NCBI RefSeq assembly: GCF_001644605.1
Contig: NZ_CP011388.1
Location: 3,438,501 to 3,502,500 of the forward strand
Length of the DNA stretch: 64,000 bases
Direction: 5' to 3'
Source of the DNA: Paenibacillus swuensis
Lineage (GTDB): Bacteria > Bacillota > Bacilli > Paenibacillales > DY6
The translations under genes were made by a program, and so were the position numbers. The notes under the pieces were generated by a model. The model was not told where the DNA came from, did no database searches, and saw nothing but the letters and a program-made list of their open reading frames with translations. Shown one piece after another: positions 10,036 through 18,563 of the stretch (its first letter is position 1; each line of letters starts with the position of its first letter).

Positions 10036-10719
10036 ATGAAGGACAAACCTATTCTGATTGTTCAAGAGGTGGAGCGCTCCTTTCAGGCAGGAGGAAGGAA
10101 ACTCGACGTCCTCAAGGGAATACATATGGAGCTCCATGCCGGACAACTGGTTATGCTCAGAGGGCGCTCCGGTTCCGGGAAAACGACGCTGTTGAACATG
10201 CTTGGCGGGTTGGATCAGCCCACTAAAGGCGAAATTTACTTCATGGATCAACCTTTCCACACCTGGAATGATGATCAACGGACTAAAGTGCGCCGGAAGG
10301 ACATCGGCTTTATTTTTCAAGCCTTCGCCTTAATGCCGATGCTTTCGGCCTGGGAGAATGTGGAGCTGGCGCTTCGCATGGCGAACGTGCCCAGAAACGA
10401 ATGGAAGCCAAGGGTGCAGCATTGTCTTGAGCTGGTTGGTCTCAGCTCGAGGATGCAGCACAGACCTTATGAGTTATCCGGGGGTGAACAGCAGCGGGTT
10501 GCCATTGCCAAGGCGATTGCACACCGGCCGGCGTTGCTATTAGCGGATGAACCTACCGCAGATCTCGATTCCCAGATGGGGGCCCAGATTATGGGCGTTT
10601 TCAAGAACATTATTCAAAGCGAGCAGGTTTCAATCTGCATGACTACACATGATCCTACAATTTTGGAGGTTGCCGACCGTGTTTATGAAATGGTGGACGG
10701 AAAATTCATTGGAGCCTAA
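10036..10719 (+). CDS. ABC transporter ATPase, LolD/MacB type
   Basis: The 227-residue protein is a complete nucleotide-binding domain. It has Walker [10 protein letters not shown] (about residues 46-54), Q-loop IFQAFALMP, signature [14 protein letters not shown] (about 148-161), Walker B LLLADEPT and a switch His in TTHDPT. The sequence style ([19 protein letters not shown]) is that of ATPases serving FtsX-type permeases, which move substrates by mechanical transmission instead of through a membrane channel. It starts behind GGAGGG and overlaps the next gene by 11 bases. It is one of two ATPases in this five-gene operon. Confidence 0.9.
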   Translation: MKDKPILIVQEVERSFQAGGRKLDVLKGIHMELHAGQLVMLRGRSGSGKTTLLNMLGGLDQPTKGEIYFMDQPFHTWNDDQRTKVRRKDIGFIFQAFALMPMLSAWENVELALRMANVPRNEWKPRVQHCLELVGLSSRMQHRPYELSGGEQQRVAIAKAIAHRPALLLADEPTADLDSQMGAQIMGVFKNIIQSEQVSICMTTHDPTILEVADRVYEMVDGKFIGA

Positions 10720-11788
10720 GAAGACCCGACAACGGGTTAAACCGATGATGGCTTTGGTTTTAAGTACTACTTTAGTTGTTGCTTCAGGATGTTCGCTGTT
10801 GCCGAAAGAGAAAGAAGAGGAAGTGTTGCCTGTTATTAACCCGCCGAAAATTTCCAAGAAGCCGGAATACGAAGTGCGTTCCGAAACGTTGGAAACGAAG
10901 GTGAGAGGAAACGGCAATATGAAGTCGTTACAAGAGGAAGCCTTATACTTTACGGAGAATGACAAGCGATTGAAAGAGCTGTATGTGAAACCGTCGGACA
11001 ACGTCAAGAAAGGGCAGGTTATCGCCGTGCTTGATGTTGAAGACGCGAAGAAAGCATTGCGGGATGCGAAGCTGCAATTCCGCAAAGATGAAATTGCGAT
11101 GAAAGAAACGTTGCGCAAGAAAGATGAGATGGACCCGCTGGAATTCGAAACCCAGGTGATTGCGTTTGAAGAGAAGAAACAAGCCATTGCGGACCAGCAG
11201 GAATCAATCGGGAAGGCTGTTCTGGTGGCTCCTTATGCAGGAACTGTCGTTTCGGTGCCTGTGAAGAAAGGAGATGCTGTTAAAGCATACGATCCGATCG
11301 CGGTCATTGCGGATCTTTCCCAGCTTGTTGTGGCGGTTAAAGTCAGTAAAGACGATCTTGAGAAGGTGTCAATCGGCATGGAGGCACAAGTCGAGATCAA
11401 TACACTTGGCACGCATAAAGGGAAAGTAAAGCAACTGCCTATAACAACCGAAGATACTTCAGACGGGGAAGGCGAAACACCGCAGGGCGGTACCGGCGGG
11501 CAGGCTGCTCAGGAGCCGATTGAAAATTTCATGCTCATTCAGTTGGACGCCAAACCTCAAGGACTCACGAATCGGGCACCGCTTAGCGCTACCATTGTCG
11601 TCAACCGAAAAGTAAACGCCACCGTTATACCGATTTCAGCGTTGCGTAAGATCGGAGGACGCACCTATGTGCTTGTCTCGGATGAACAAGGCAAACGCGA
11701 GGTGGATGTGGAGGTTGGCCAGACGACTTCAACCGATGTTGAAATTGTTGCCGGATTGAAACCAGGTCAGAAAGTAGTGGGCAAATAA
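10709..11788 (+). CDS. Lipoprotein periplasmic-adaptor-like (membrane fusion) protein
   Basis: The 359-residue protein is an HlyD/MacA/YknX-like adaptor expected on the outer face of the membrane. A lipobox LVVASGC is preceded by a basic stretch (PKKTRQRVK), so Cys28 would be lipidated. Then come a biotinyl-lipoyl-like segment (LYVKPSDNVKKGQVIAVLD), a helical hairpin (about 120-175), the second lipoyl half (VVSVPVKKGDAVKAYDPIAVI) and a beta-barrel domain. The start is uncertain. The frame is open from further upstream (ATG at 10685), but TTG 10709 follows a GGACGG site by eight bases, overlaps the ATPase stop in the usual operon manner and gives a normal signal peptide. Confidence 0.85.
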   Translation: MEPKKTRQRVKPMMALVLSTTLVVASGCSLLPKEKEEEVLPVINPPKISKKPEYEVRSETLETKVRGNGNMKSLQEEALYFTENDKRLKELYVKPSDNVKKGQVIAVLDVEDAKKALRDAKLQFRKDEIAMKETLRKKDEMDPLEFETQVIAFEEKKQAIADQQESIGKAVLVAPYAGTVVSVPVKKGDAVKAYDPIAVIADLSQLVVAVKVSKDDLEKVSIGMEAQVEINTLGTHKGKVKQLPITTEDTSDGEGETPQGGTGGQAAQEPIENFMLIQLDAKPQGLTNRAPLSATIVVNRKVNATVIPISALRKIGGRTYVLVSDEQGKREVDVEVGQTTSTDVEIVAGLKPGQKVVGK

Positions 11789-11789
11789 T

Positions 11790-14711
11790 ATGGGATTTCC
11801 GCTGCTTCGTTTCCTGTTCCGCAAGATGTGGAACACACGCTGGCTGACCGCCAGCACTTTGCTCGGCCTCTTGGTGGCCGTTGCCTTCACGATCAGCATA
11901 CCGATGTATGCCGACGGGGCGCTCAAGCGGGTAATCGCGAAGACGCTTGCTGAACAATCCTCAGGGTTGCCTGCGGGTTCCCTACAGATCCGTTATCAGG
12001 CCACGGGAACCTCTCCCACCGATCTTGCTCAGCTTAAGGACGTCGATGGCTACATCCGTAACGATATCCCGGCTGAAATCGGGTTTCCTTACAACACTTT
12101 CGTGCAGAGCCTCTCGGTCCGAAGTACCAAGATTATTCCGCTGGAACCCGATAAAGTGGATGCCAGCCGTAACTACAACATGAGTCTTGTTTCCCTGAGC
12201 GGGTTGCAGGACCATGTTGAAATCACGAACGGTAAGTTGGCCGGAGCCAGTCTGATCGGCGGTTTCGCTGAAGTGATGATGTTGGAGGAAGCCTTGTTGC
12301 TTAACGGGTTGCATATCGGAGATCTATTCGAATACGCGCTTCCCGGCGGAGCAGGCAGTGTCAAGGTTCGCATTTCGGGAGCGTTTAAGCCTAAGAGTGA
12401 CACGGACCCGTTCTGGTACAAAGGCTTGGAAAGCTACATGACCACGCTGGTCGTCAATGAAGAACTGTTCATGAATCAATTGCTTCAGAAGATGAAGGTA
12501 CCCTTACGAGAAGCGAACTGGTACTACGCATTCGACCTCAGGGAAATACAAACGTCCCAACTTTCTCCACTTACCCGCACATTAGACAGATTGAACATTG
12601 AGTTGTATCAGAGATTAAAGGACACAAAAGTAGACATTTCTTTTATAGATTTACTTAGTGAGTTTCGCAAACAAAGTTTACAGTTACAGACGCTGTTATT
12701 CACGTTAGCGGCGCCTATGCTTGCGATGGTGTTCTATTATATCGCCATGAATGCCCGTCAGTCGCTGGATAAGCAGAAGAGCGATATTGCTGTTCTGCGC
12801 AGCCGAGGAGGAAGTACCGGTCAAATCATCCGGATCTATTTAATTGAAGGGCTGCTGCTCGGTGGTATTGCACTGGCGGTCGGACCCTTTATCGGCTGGT
12901 TTATGGCCAAGAGTATAGGTTCCGCAAGCGGATTTTTAACCTTTGTGGACCGAAAATCGATACCGGTCGGCATTTCTTCAGATGCTTTCATTGCAGGGGG
13001 CGTCGCGGTGCTCATCGCGGTGCTGTCGAGTGTGATACCTGCTGTCATCTATGCCAGACAATCTATTGTGAACTATAAGCAAAGCGCTGCCAGATCGGAC
13101 AACAAGCCTTATTGGCAACGTTGGTTCCTAGATATTGTATTGGTATTGGCGGCGGGTTACGGATGGTATTTATTTAACGAGCGGCAGTTTCTCGCTGTGA
13201 AGACGGGACTCACGACAGATCAGCTGGACGTACAACCGTTCCTGTTCTTTGTTCCGGCGTTGTCGATTTTTGCTCTGGGATTGCTTTTCCTTCGAATTTT
13301 CCCATGGCTTCTGACGCTTTTTACGTGGATGGGAAGAAGATTCCTGTCCGTACCAGCTTATTTGACACTTACACAACTTTCACGTTCGGCCAACTCCTAC
13401 TATCCTTTGATGATTTTGCTTATTCTGACGCTGGGACTTGGTGTGTACAATTCTTCAGCCGCCAGGACGATTGATCTCAATTCAACCGAGCGAACGCTCT
13501 ATCAATATGGAACGGATGTTGTTGTCCAAACGGTATGGGAAGGTTTCGCGGAAGTAACACCCGGTTCCCAAGGCGGAGGCCAGGGAAATGGAGGCGGTCA
13601 GGGCTCAGGAGGAAGTTCAGGAGGAAGTTCAGGCGGCAACGGAGGAGGCGCGGGCGGCAACGGTGCAGGAGGCAATCCAGGTGCACCGGGCGGCGGGCAA
13701 CCTCCGGGCCGGGTCATTTATAATGAACCTCCGTTTGAAATGTTCCGCAACCTGGAAGGGGTGGAAGCAGCTGCCCGTGTGTTAATTACCAAAGGCAGCG
13801 TTACCGTCTCGGGTCGTACCATTGGTCAGGGCACGGTAATGGGGATCGATAATGTTGATTTCTCCAAAGTTGCCTGGTTCCGAAACGATTTATTTCCTGT
13901 TCATCCTTTCAAATATTTGAACATCTTGGGAGCTTACGAGCATTCCGTCATTATTTCAGATAATGTCGCGAAGAAATATCAATTAAAGCCGGGGGACTCT
14001 ATTTCCATAGCGATTAATCAGCAACCTGTTGAATTCTTTATCGTAGGTACATTGCCTTATTGGCCAAGTCAGTATCCGGAACAAAATCCGTTCTATATTA
14101 CGAATTTAGACTACATCTATGATCAAGTGCCTGTAATTCCCTATGAGGTATGGTTAAAGATGAAGCCTGGCGCTAAAGCCGGACCTATGATTCAAGCTCT
14201 GCAAACACAAGGAATCGAACTGGCTTCGGTCAAGGATGTCCGCAACGAGCTGGTTGTCCAAGGGAAGCATCCTACGCGGGGCGGGGTATTCGGAATTTTA
14301 AGTTTAGGGTTTTTGGTGTCTGTCATGGTCTCCCTGATCGGTTACATTCTCTATTGGTTCTTTAACCTGTCGGGTCGCGTGGTTCAATTCGGTGTACTTC
14401 GAGCCATGGGCCTTTCCAGAGGTCAACTGACCGGAATGTTGCTCTTGGAACAGTTGTTTACAGCAGGTCTTTCCATTGGACTTGGCATCGGAATCGGAAA
14501 ACTTACCAGCATTCTGTTCCTGCCCTTCCTGCAGACTTCGCAGAATACGCAGATGCAAGTACCTCCTTTTCGTGTCGTGTTCGAATCCAAGGACACCTTC
14601 CAGTTATATATCGTGGTAGCCTTCATGATGATCACAGGCGCAGCGTTGCTGTTCCTACAGATACGCAGATTGAGGGTTCATCAGGCCGTTAAGTTAGGGG
14701 AGGAGAGATAA
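11790..14711 (+). CDS. FtsX-family ABC permease with Gly-rich extracytoplasmic loop
   Basis: The protein has 973 residues and about ten predicted membrane helices in two FtsX/MacB modules. One helix lies at about 18-40, a set at about 300-560, and three more at about 830-960. Two large outer domains follow the first helix and the central set. Between residues about 590 and 641 there is an almost pure Gly/Ser/Asn/Gln insert just after the central helices. It is encoded in part by a 12-base direct repeat (13607-13618 and 13619-13630). The transport substrate cannot be told; relatives export peptides or lipids or sense antimicrobials. Its ribosome binding site is weak, and it starts one base after the adaptor gene stops, so coupling is likely. 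Confidence 0.88.
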   Translation: MGFPLLRFLFRKMWNTRWLTASTLLGLLVAVAFTISIPMYADGALKRVIAKTLAEQSSGLPAGSLQIRYQATGTSPTDLAQLKDVDGYIRNDIPAEIGFPYNTFVQSLSVRSTKIIPLEPDKVDASRNYNMSLVSLSGLQDHVEITNGKLAGASLIGGFAEVMMLEEALLLNGLHIGDLFEYALPGGAGSVKVRISGAFKPKSDTDPFWYKGLESYMTTLVVNEELFMNQLLQKMKVPLREANWYYAFDLREIQTSQLSPLTRTLDRLNIELYQRLKDTKVDISFIDLLSEFRKQSLQLQTLLFTLAAPMLAMVFYYIAMNARQSLDKQKSDIAVLRSRGGSTGQIIRIYLIEGLLLGGIALAVGPFIGWFMAKSIGSASGFLTFVDRKSIPVGISSDAFIAGGVAVLIAVLSSVIPAVIYARQSIVNYKQSAARSDNKPYWQRWFLDIVLVLAAGYGWYLFNERQFLAVKTGLTTDQLDVQPFLFFVPALSIFALGLLFLRIFPWLLTLFTWMGRRFLSVPAYLTLTQLSRSANSYYPLMILLILTLGLGVYNSSAARTIDLNSTERTLYQYGTDVVVQTVWEGFAEVTPGSQGGGQGNGGGQGSGGSSGGSSGGNGGGAGGNGAGGNPGAPGGGQPPGRVIYNEPPFEMFRNLEGVEAAARVLITKGSVTVSGRTIGQGTVMGIDNVDFSKVAWFRNDLFPVHPFKYLNILGAYEHSVIISDNVAKKYQLKPGDSISIAINQQPVEFFIVGTLPYWPSQYPEQNPFYITNLDYIYDQVPVIPYEVWLKMKPGAKAGPMIQALQTQGIELASVKDVRNELVVQGKHPTRGGVFGILSLGFLVSVMVSLIGYILYWFFNLSGRVVQFGVLRAMGLSRGQLTGMLLLEQLFTAGLSIGLGIGIGKLTSILFLPFLQTSQNTQMQVPPFRVVFESKDTFQLYIVVAFMMITGAALLFLQIRRLRVHQAVKLGEER

Positions 14712-14712
14712 C

Positions 14713-15609
14713 ATGATTCAATGTGAGGGACTTGTGAAGATTTATAAAACCAAAGATCTGGAAGTAGTGGCTTTGCAAGGTCTGAATATTTCTGTCGCCC
14801 CGGGCGAAATGATGGCCATTATCGGAAACAGCGGAAGCGGGAAATCGACACTGCTGAACATCCTAGGGGGTCTGGATCGTCCGTCTGCGGGCCAAGTGAG
14901 AGTCGGCGAATGGGATCTGCTGAAGATTACGGATGATCAATTGGTCGAATATAAACGAAGAACCGTAGGCTTTATATGGCAAAATAATGCGAGAAACTTA
15001 CTCCCCTATCTGACCGCGCTTGAGAATGTGGAAATGCCGATGATGCTTGGGGGGAAATACGATAAACCGTACGCGAAGCAATTATTGGAATGGGTCGGTT
15101 TAAAGGATAGAATGTACAGCAAGCTTCAACAGCTCTCCGGGGGAGAACAGCAGCGGGTCGCTATAGCGATATCTTTAGCGAATCGACCCAACCTGCTTCT
15201 CGCCGATGAACCTACGGGTTCTGTCGATACACAAACCTCCGATATGGTTATGGAGATCTTCCGAAAGTTGAATCGTGAAATCGGAATTACGGTCGTCATT
15301 GTAACGCACGACTTGTCTTTAGCTGATAAAGTGGATCGGGTCGTAGCGATACGTGACGGATTAACCAGTACTGAATTTATAAAGCGAAATCCTAACTTAA
15401 ATACGGATGGAGGTGAGGCGGGGGAATCTTGGGGAATTCCGTTGCAATCCGCGCATGAAGAGTATATTGTGGTGGATCGAGTTGGCCGGCTCCAAATCCC
15501 GCGGGATTATATGAACAAGTTAAGTATCAAAGACAAGGTGTCTATGGAATTCGATGGCGAGAAAATTGTAATTAAAGCACCAACCATTGTGGAGGGGAAC
15601 CTGAAATGA
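14713..15609 (+). CDS. ABC transporter ATPase with AbrB-like C-terminal domain
   Basis: Of the 298 residues, about 1-225 form a LolD-type ATPase: Walker A GNSGSGKST, signature [14 protein letters not shown], Walker [11 protein letters not shown], switch His in VTHDLS. The tail (about 249-298) is not part of the ATPase fold. It begins IVVDRVGRLQIPRDYMNKL, continues SIKDKVSMEFDGEKIVIK, and closely follows the SpoVT/AbrB swapped-hairpin pattern (VDxxGRxxIPxxxxxxLxIxxxxxVxxxxDGxxIxI). That fold dimerises and, in transcription factors, binds DNA. Here it may dimerise the ATPase or regulate the operon. It starts two bases after the permease stop, with GGGGAGGAG upstream, and overlaps the next gene by four bases. 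Confidence 0.87.
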   Translation: MIQCEGLVKIYKTKDLEVVALQGLNISVAPGEMMAIIGNSGSGKSTLLNILGGLDRPSAGQVRVGEWDLLKITDDQLVEYKRRTVGFIWQNNARNLLPYLTALENVEMPMMLGGKYDKPYAKQLLEWVGLKDRMYSKLQQLSGGEQQRVAIAISLANRPNLLLADEPTGSVDTQTSDMVMEIFRKLNREIGITVVIVTHDLSLADKVDRVVAIRDGLTSTEFIKRNPNLNTDGGEAGESWGIPLQSAHEEYIVVDRVGRLQIPRDYMNKLSIKDKVSMEFDGEKIVIKAPTIVEGNLK

Positions 15610-17093
15610 ATTTAAATAAGAGACTCAGGAAATCGATTGTAATTGGTTTGGCCTTAAGTCTGGTCTTACCCGTTCTGGCGGCTTGTAACAATAACAGCGA
15701 AGCCAAAGATACCGAACAACGGGTGCTTCGAATCGCGACCATGTGGGGCGGCGGCGACGATACCTGGTTAAGACAACAGTTTACCGAAATTTTTGAATAT
15801 ACAAATCCTAATATTGAAATCGAGTTTGTACCCGCAATTGAACAAAGCATGTATGGGTATGATCAGCCGAAGCAAGGTGAGAAGCAACCTGATCCCGTTG
15901 AGGAAATGAAGAAGAAATTAACCGGTCCTAACCCTCCGGATGTTGTCATGTTGGATTACGGACAGCTTTCCACATTCATTGATGATAATCTGCTTACACC
16001 GCTGGATCCGATGCTGACGGATGATAAATTCGATACGTCCGTGCTGGTGCCCGCTGTATATGAAGGATTGAAGAAGCTTGGCGACGATAAGCTTTACGCT
16101 CTTGCGCCTACATTTTCCTCATCCGCCTTGTTCTATAATAAAGCTATGTTTCAAGAAGCCGGTGTGGAACTCCCCAAGGATGGTTTGACGTGGGACGATG
16201 TATTTAATCTGGCCCGGCAGTTAAAATCAGGCGAAGGCGAGAACGCCAAATATGGTTTCTCCTTTAACAGCTACAGCGGCTCGGACCCATTCTATGATAC
16301 AATACAATACTCCGCTCCGCTGCAGTTATCGATGTTTGATGACAAGGGAGAAAAGATGACGGTAGATACCGACAAATGGGAGCAAGTGTGGTCCACGATC
16401 GTTGGAATCAACAACGAAAAGTTGCTTCCTGTTATGGATGATCCTAGCAAGCCAAGGCCGATGGAAAAAGCGGGAAGCTATAACCCGTTTCAAGGCGACA
16501 ACTTCTTATCCGGCAAGGTAGGGATGACAATCGCTCATTATGGTTATATTAACCAACTTATTGATGCCAACAAGAATGCTGAGAAAGTTGAAGGTTTCAA
16601 ACCCGTGGATTGGGATGTAGTTACCGTTCCTGTTCATCCGGAGGCGCCGGGAATCGGAGGAAACATATGGATGAACGGTGTTATGGGAATCAACGCCAAG
16701 GCACAGAACTTGAAGGATGCCTGGGCGTTCATTAAGTTTATCAACAGCGAAGATTGGGCGCGTTTGAAATCCCGCAGCAGCTATGATCTGGTATCACATG
16801 TTAAATATAATAAGCCCAAAGAAGGTCTGCAGTATAACATTGAGGCATTCTACAAGCTGTCACCCATACCGAATCAGGATAATATGAGCAAGCTATACCA
16901 GAAGATGCCAAACCTGCACCGTGTTCAGGAACTCGGCCGGACCAAGTTTCAAGAGGTGTTAAAAGGGAAGAAGAAAGTCCGTGAAGCCCTTAAGGAATGG
17001 GATACGGAAGGGAACGCTCTGCTGGCTGAAATTAAGAAAAATCCGAACGGTCCCATGGAAGGCGGGGTAGGCGGAGAAGTTTATACGAAGTAA
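15606..17093 (+). CDS. Extracellular solute-binding lipoprotein, sugar type (family 1)
   Basis: The 495-residue protein has a signal peptide with lipobox LAAC (Cys27) and the fold signs of carbohydrate-binding proteins. These are RVLRIATMWGGGDDTW at the mature N-terminus, PDVVMLDYGQL, ALAPTFSSSALFYNKAMFQEAGV and the late KDAWAFIKFINSEDWARL segment. Such proteins normally deliver sugars to a MalFG-type importer, yet no such permease is near. Instead its ATG overlaps the AbrB-tailed ATPase by four bases (ATGA), so it is made with an FtsX-type system. Its role may be sensing or binding a cell wall saccharide; this is inference. A terminator follows. Confidence 0.87.
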   Translation: MNLNKRLRKSIVIGLALSLVLPVLAACNNNSEAKDTEQRVLRIATMWGGGDDTWLRQQFTEIFEYTNPNIEIEFVPAIEQSMYGYDQPKQGEKQPDPVEEMKKKLTGPNPPDVVMLDYGQLSTFIDDNLLTPLDPMLTDDKFDTSVLVPAVYEGLKKLGDDKLYALAPTFSSSALFYNKAMFQEAGVELPKDGLTWDDVFNLARQLKSGEGENAKYGFSFNSYSGSDPFYDTIQYSAPLQLSMFDDKGEKMTVDTDKWEQVWSTIVGINNEKLLPVMDDPSKPRPMEKAGSYNPFQGDNFLSGKVGMTIAHYGYINQLIDANKNAEKVEGFKPVDWDVVTVPVHPEAPGIGGNIWMNGVMGINAKAQNLKDAWAFIKFINSEDWARLKSRSSYDLVSHVKYNKPKEGLQYNIEAFYKLSPIPNQDNMSKLYQKMPNLHRVQELGRTKFQEVLKGKKKVREALKEWDTEGNALLAEIKKNPNGPMEGGVGGEVYTK

Positions 17094-17105
17094 CGGGTGA
17101 AGAGG

Positions 17106-17132
17106 GAAGCGCTGTTTGCAGCGCTTCTTTTC
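17106..17132 (+). terminator. Terminator after the transporter operon
   Basis: GAAGCGCTG (17106-17114) and CAGCGCTTC (17119-17127) form a nine-pair stem with a TTTG loop, followed by TTTTCT. Confidence 0.85.
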
Positions 17133-17239
17133 TGATTTCTGAAGGGAATATAAGCATTATTTTAATGGAAAATGGGGTAATCTATGGGTACAAACCACAT
17201 CGAGATGAACACTGACATGCAAAGGAGCAGAAATTTGTT

Positions 17240-17407
17240 ATGATGGCATGGGTATATTGGGGCAGATTATATGACACTAAATTCCAAGCAGGTTGTTTGG
17301 CTAAACGGATGGAGAATGATTGGTGGATTTATGGATACGAATGTCCGCGGGAGATTGAAGTGTTCCGCTCAAGAAAAGGTCGGTTCGGGGTGCGGTATAC
17401 GCATTGA
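17240..17407 (+). CDS. Small aromatic-rich protein of unknown function (55 aa)
   Basis: I do not recognise this gene. The frame runs from ATG 17240 (or the adjacent ATG 17243) to TGA 17405-17407. AAGGAG (17222-17227) lies 12 bases before the first ATG. The peptide is rich in Trp, Tyr and charged residues (AWVYWGRLYDTKF, ENDWWIYGYECPREIEVF, KGRFGVRYTH) with two Cys and no membrane helix or signal peptide. It looks like a small soluble folded protein rather than random coding. It sits alone between a terminator and a tRNA gene. Sequence comparison with related genomes would decide whether it is conserved. Confidence 0.55.
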   Translation: MMAWVYWGRLYDTKFQAGCLAKRMENDWWIYGYECPREIEVFRSRKGRFGVRYTH

Positions 17408-17433
17408 ACCATCAAATACCTTATAAAAAAAGA

Positions 17434-17463
17434 TTGACTCACAGGGCCCTTCTGGTGTATATT
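17434..17463 (+). promoter_or_regulatory. Promoter of the tRNA gene at 17488
   Basis: TTGACT (17434-17439), 18 bases, TATATT (17458-17463), 24 bases before the tRNA. The spacer contains AGGGCCCTT, the same nine bases that open the tRNA. Confidence 0.65.
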
Positions 17464-17487
17464 AGTTTTTGTCGCTGTCCGCATCAA

Positions 17488-17561
17488 GGGCCCTTAGCTC
17501 AGTTGGTTAGAGCGGTCGGCTCATAACCGATTGGTCGGGGGTTCGAGTCCCTCAGGGCCCA
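17488..17561 (+). tRNA. tRNA with CAT anticodon, probably tRNA-Ile2 (lysidine type)
   Basis: The 74-base cloverleaf has acceptor GGGCCCT / AGGGCCC, D-arm GCTCAGTTGGTTAGAGC, anticodon loop CTCATAA, T-arm GGGGGTTCGAGTCCCTC and discriminator A. CCA is not encoded. A CAT anticodon means elongator Met, initiator Met or Ile2. The acceptor start followed by TTA and the CTCATAA loop resemble Ile2, whose C34 is changed to lysidine by TilS to read AUA. The initiator is unlikely because the 1-72 pair is matched. Elongator Met is not excluded. Confidence 0.85.
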
Positions 17562-17601
17562 TCTTATATCATGAACATGCGACACCTGAATACATACAAG
17601 T

Positions 17602-17637
17602 AAAGCCCGTGGAATTAGTCATTCCACGGGCTTTCTG
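17602..17637 (+). terminator. Terminator after the tRNA gene
   Basis: AAAGCCCGTGGAAT (17602-17615) and ATTCCACGGGCTTT (17621-17634) form a perfect 14-pair stem with loop TAGTC. Confidence 0.85.
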
Positions 17638-17684
17638 CATTCCTATCCTGTATAATACCCATAAATAAGAAATGTCGGAGGGAT

Positions 17685-18533
17685 ATGATGAATAGTTCTT
17701 TTCAGATTGAAGTGGGTTCAGAACGGATCATTCGAGGCAATCTGCTCCTAGCGGAGGTAAATCCATCCCCAATCACCTTGATCATTTGCCATGGATATAA
17801 AGGGTACAAAGATTGGGGTTTCTTTCCTTATGCAGCTGGTTCATTCGCAAAACATGTCAATGTAATCATTTTTAATTTTTCACATAATGGGGTGGGGGCT
17901 TTAGGAGATTCATTTGATGAGTTAGAGAAATTCGCGCGTAATACGTATGCTCGTGAATTAGAAGATCTGGATGTGTTGATTAAGAGCCTTAGGAAAGAGA
18001 AAGATCCCCTATTTTCAGGGCTGGGTAACTCTCGTATTTATTTATTGGGACATAGCCGCGGCGGTGCGGTTGCCTTGCTCTATGGATTGGATCAACCCGA
18101 GGAAATCAGCGGAATTGTAACTTGGAACGGTGTTACTGAGCCTGAGGGGATTTTCACGAAACAGCAGGTGGAACAGATGCGCCAAGAAGGCAGAAGCTAT
18201 GTTGAGAATGCCAGAACGAAGCAGCAGATGCCGTTAGATGTTGAAATTATTGAAGATCTAGACTTGAACAAGGAGCGATACAACCTCATTCAGCGAAGTA
18301 AAGGATTAGAGATTGCCGTCCTAGCCATTCAAGGGGATGAGGACTTTGAGCGGCTAAAGCGCGGTAGAAAGGATTTACTCAACAACCAGCCCGCAATTAG
18401 ACAATTGACTGTAGCCGGCGGGAATCACACGTTCGGTACCGTACATCCGTTTCGAGGCACGACGGAAGCTTTGGAAACGGCTATTGCTGAAACGGTGGCC
18501 TTCATGGTTCAACCGAACACGGATAAGGTATAA
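17685..18533 (+). CDS. Alpha/beta hydrolase
   Basis: This 282-residue cytoplasmic protein has no signal peptide. An alpha/beta-hydrolase fold is indicated by ICHGYKGYKDWGFFPY (oxyanion-hole region, about residues 35-50), the nucleophile elbow GHSRGG (Ser about 124) and the late His in GGNHTFGTVHPFRG (about 246). An acidic residue in AIQGDEDFERL may complete the triad. The substrate cannot be read from the sequence; dienelactone hydrolase-like and acyl-esterase families look alike. The site CGGAGGG precedes the ATG. The gene stands alone upstream of the hybrid kinase and may share its transcript. Confidence 0.8.
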   Translation: MMNSSFQIEVGSERIIRGNLLLAEVNPSPITLIICHGYKGYKDWGFFPYAAGSFAKHVNVIIFNFSHNGVGALGDSFDELEKFARNTYARELEDLDVLIKSLRKEKDPLFSGLGNSRIYLLGHSRGGAVALLYGLDQPEEISGIVTWNGVTEPEGIFTKQQVEQMRQEGRSYVENARTKQQMPLDVEIIEDLDLNKERYNLIQRSKGLEIAVLAIQGDEDFERLKRGRKDLLNNQPAIRQLTVAGGNHTFGTVHPFRGTTEALETAIAETVAFMVQPNTDKV

Positions 18534-18563
18534 ATGCTGTAGTGATGTTTAGGAGGCTTGTCC

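Noticed and set aside
18558-18563. TTG at 18558 as start of the hybrid kinase
   Set aside because: It lies one base after AGGAGG, too close; GTG 18564 is correctly spaced.
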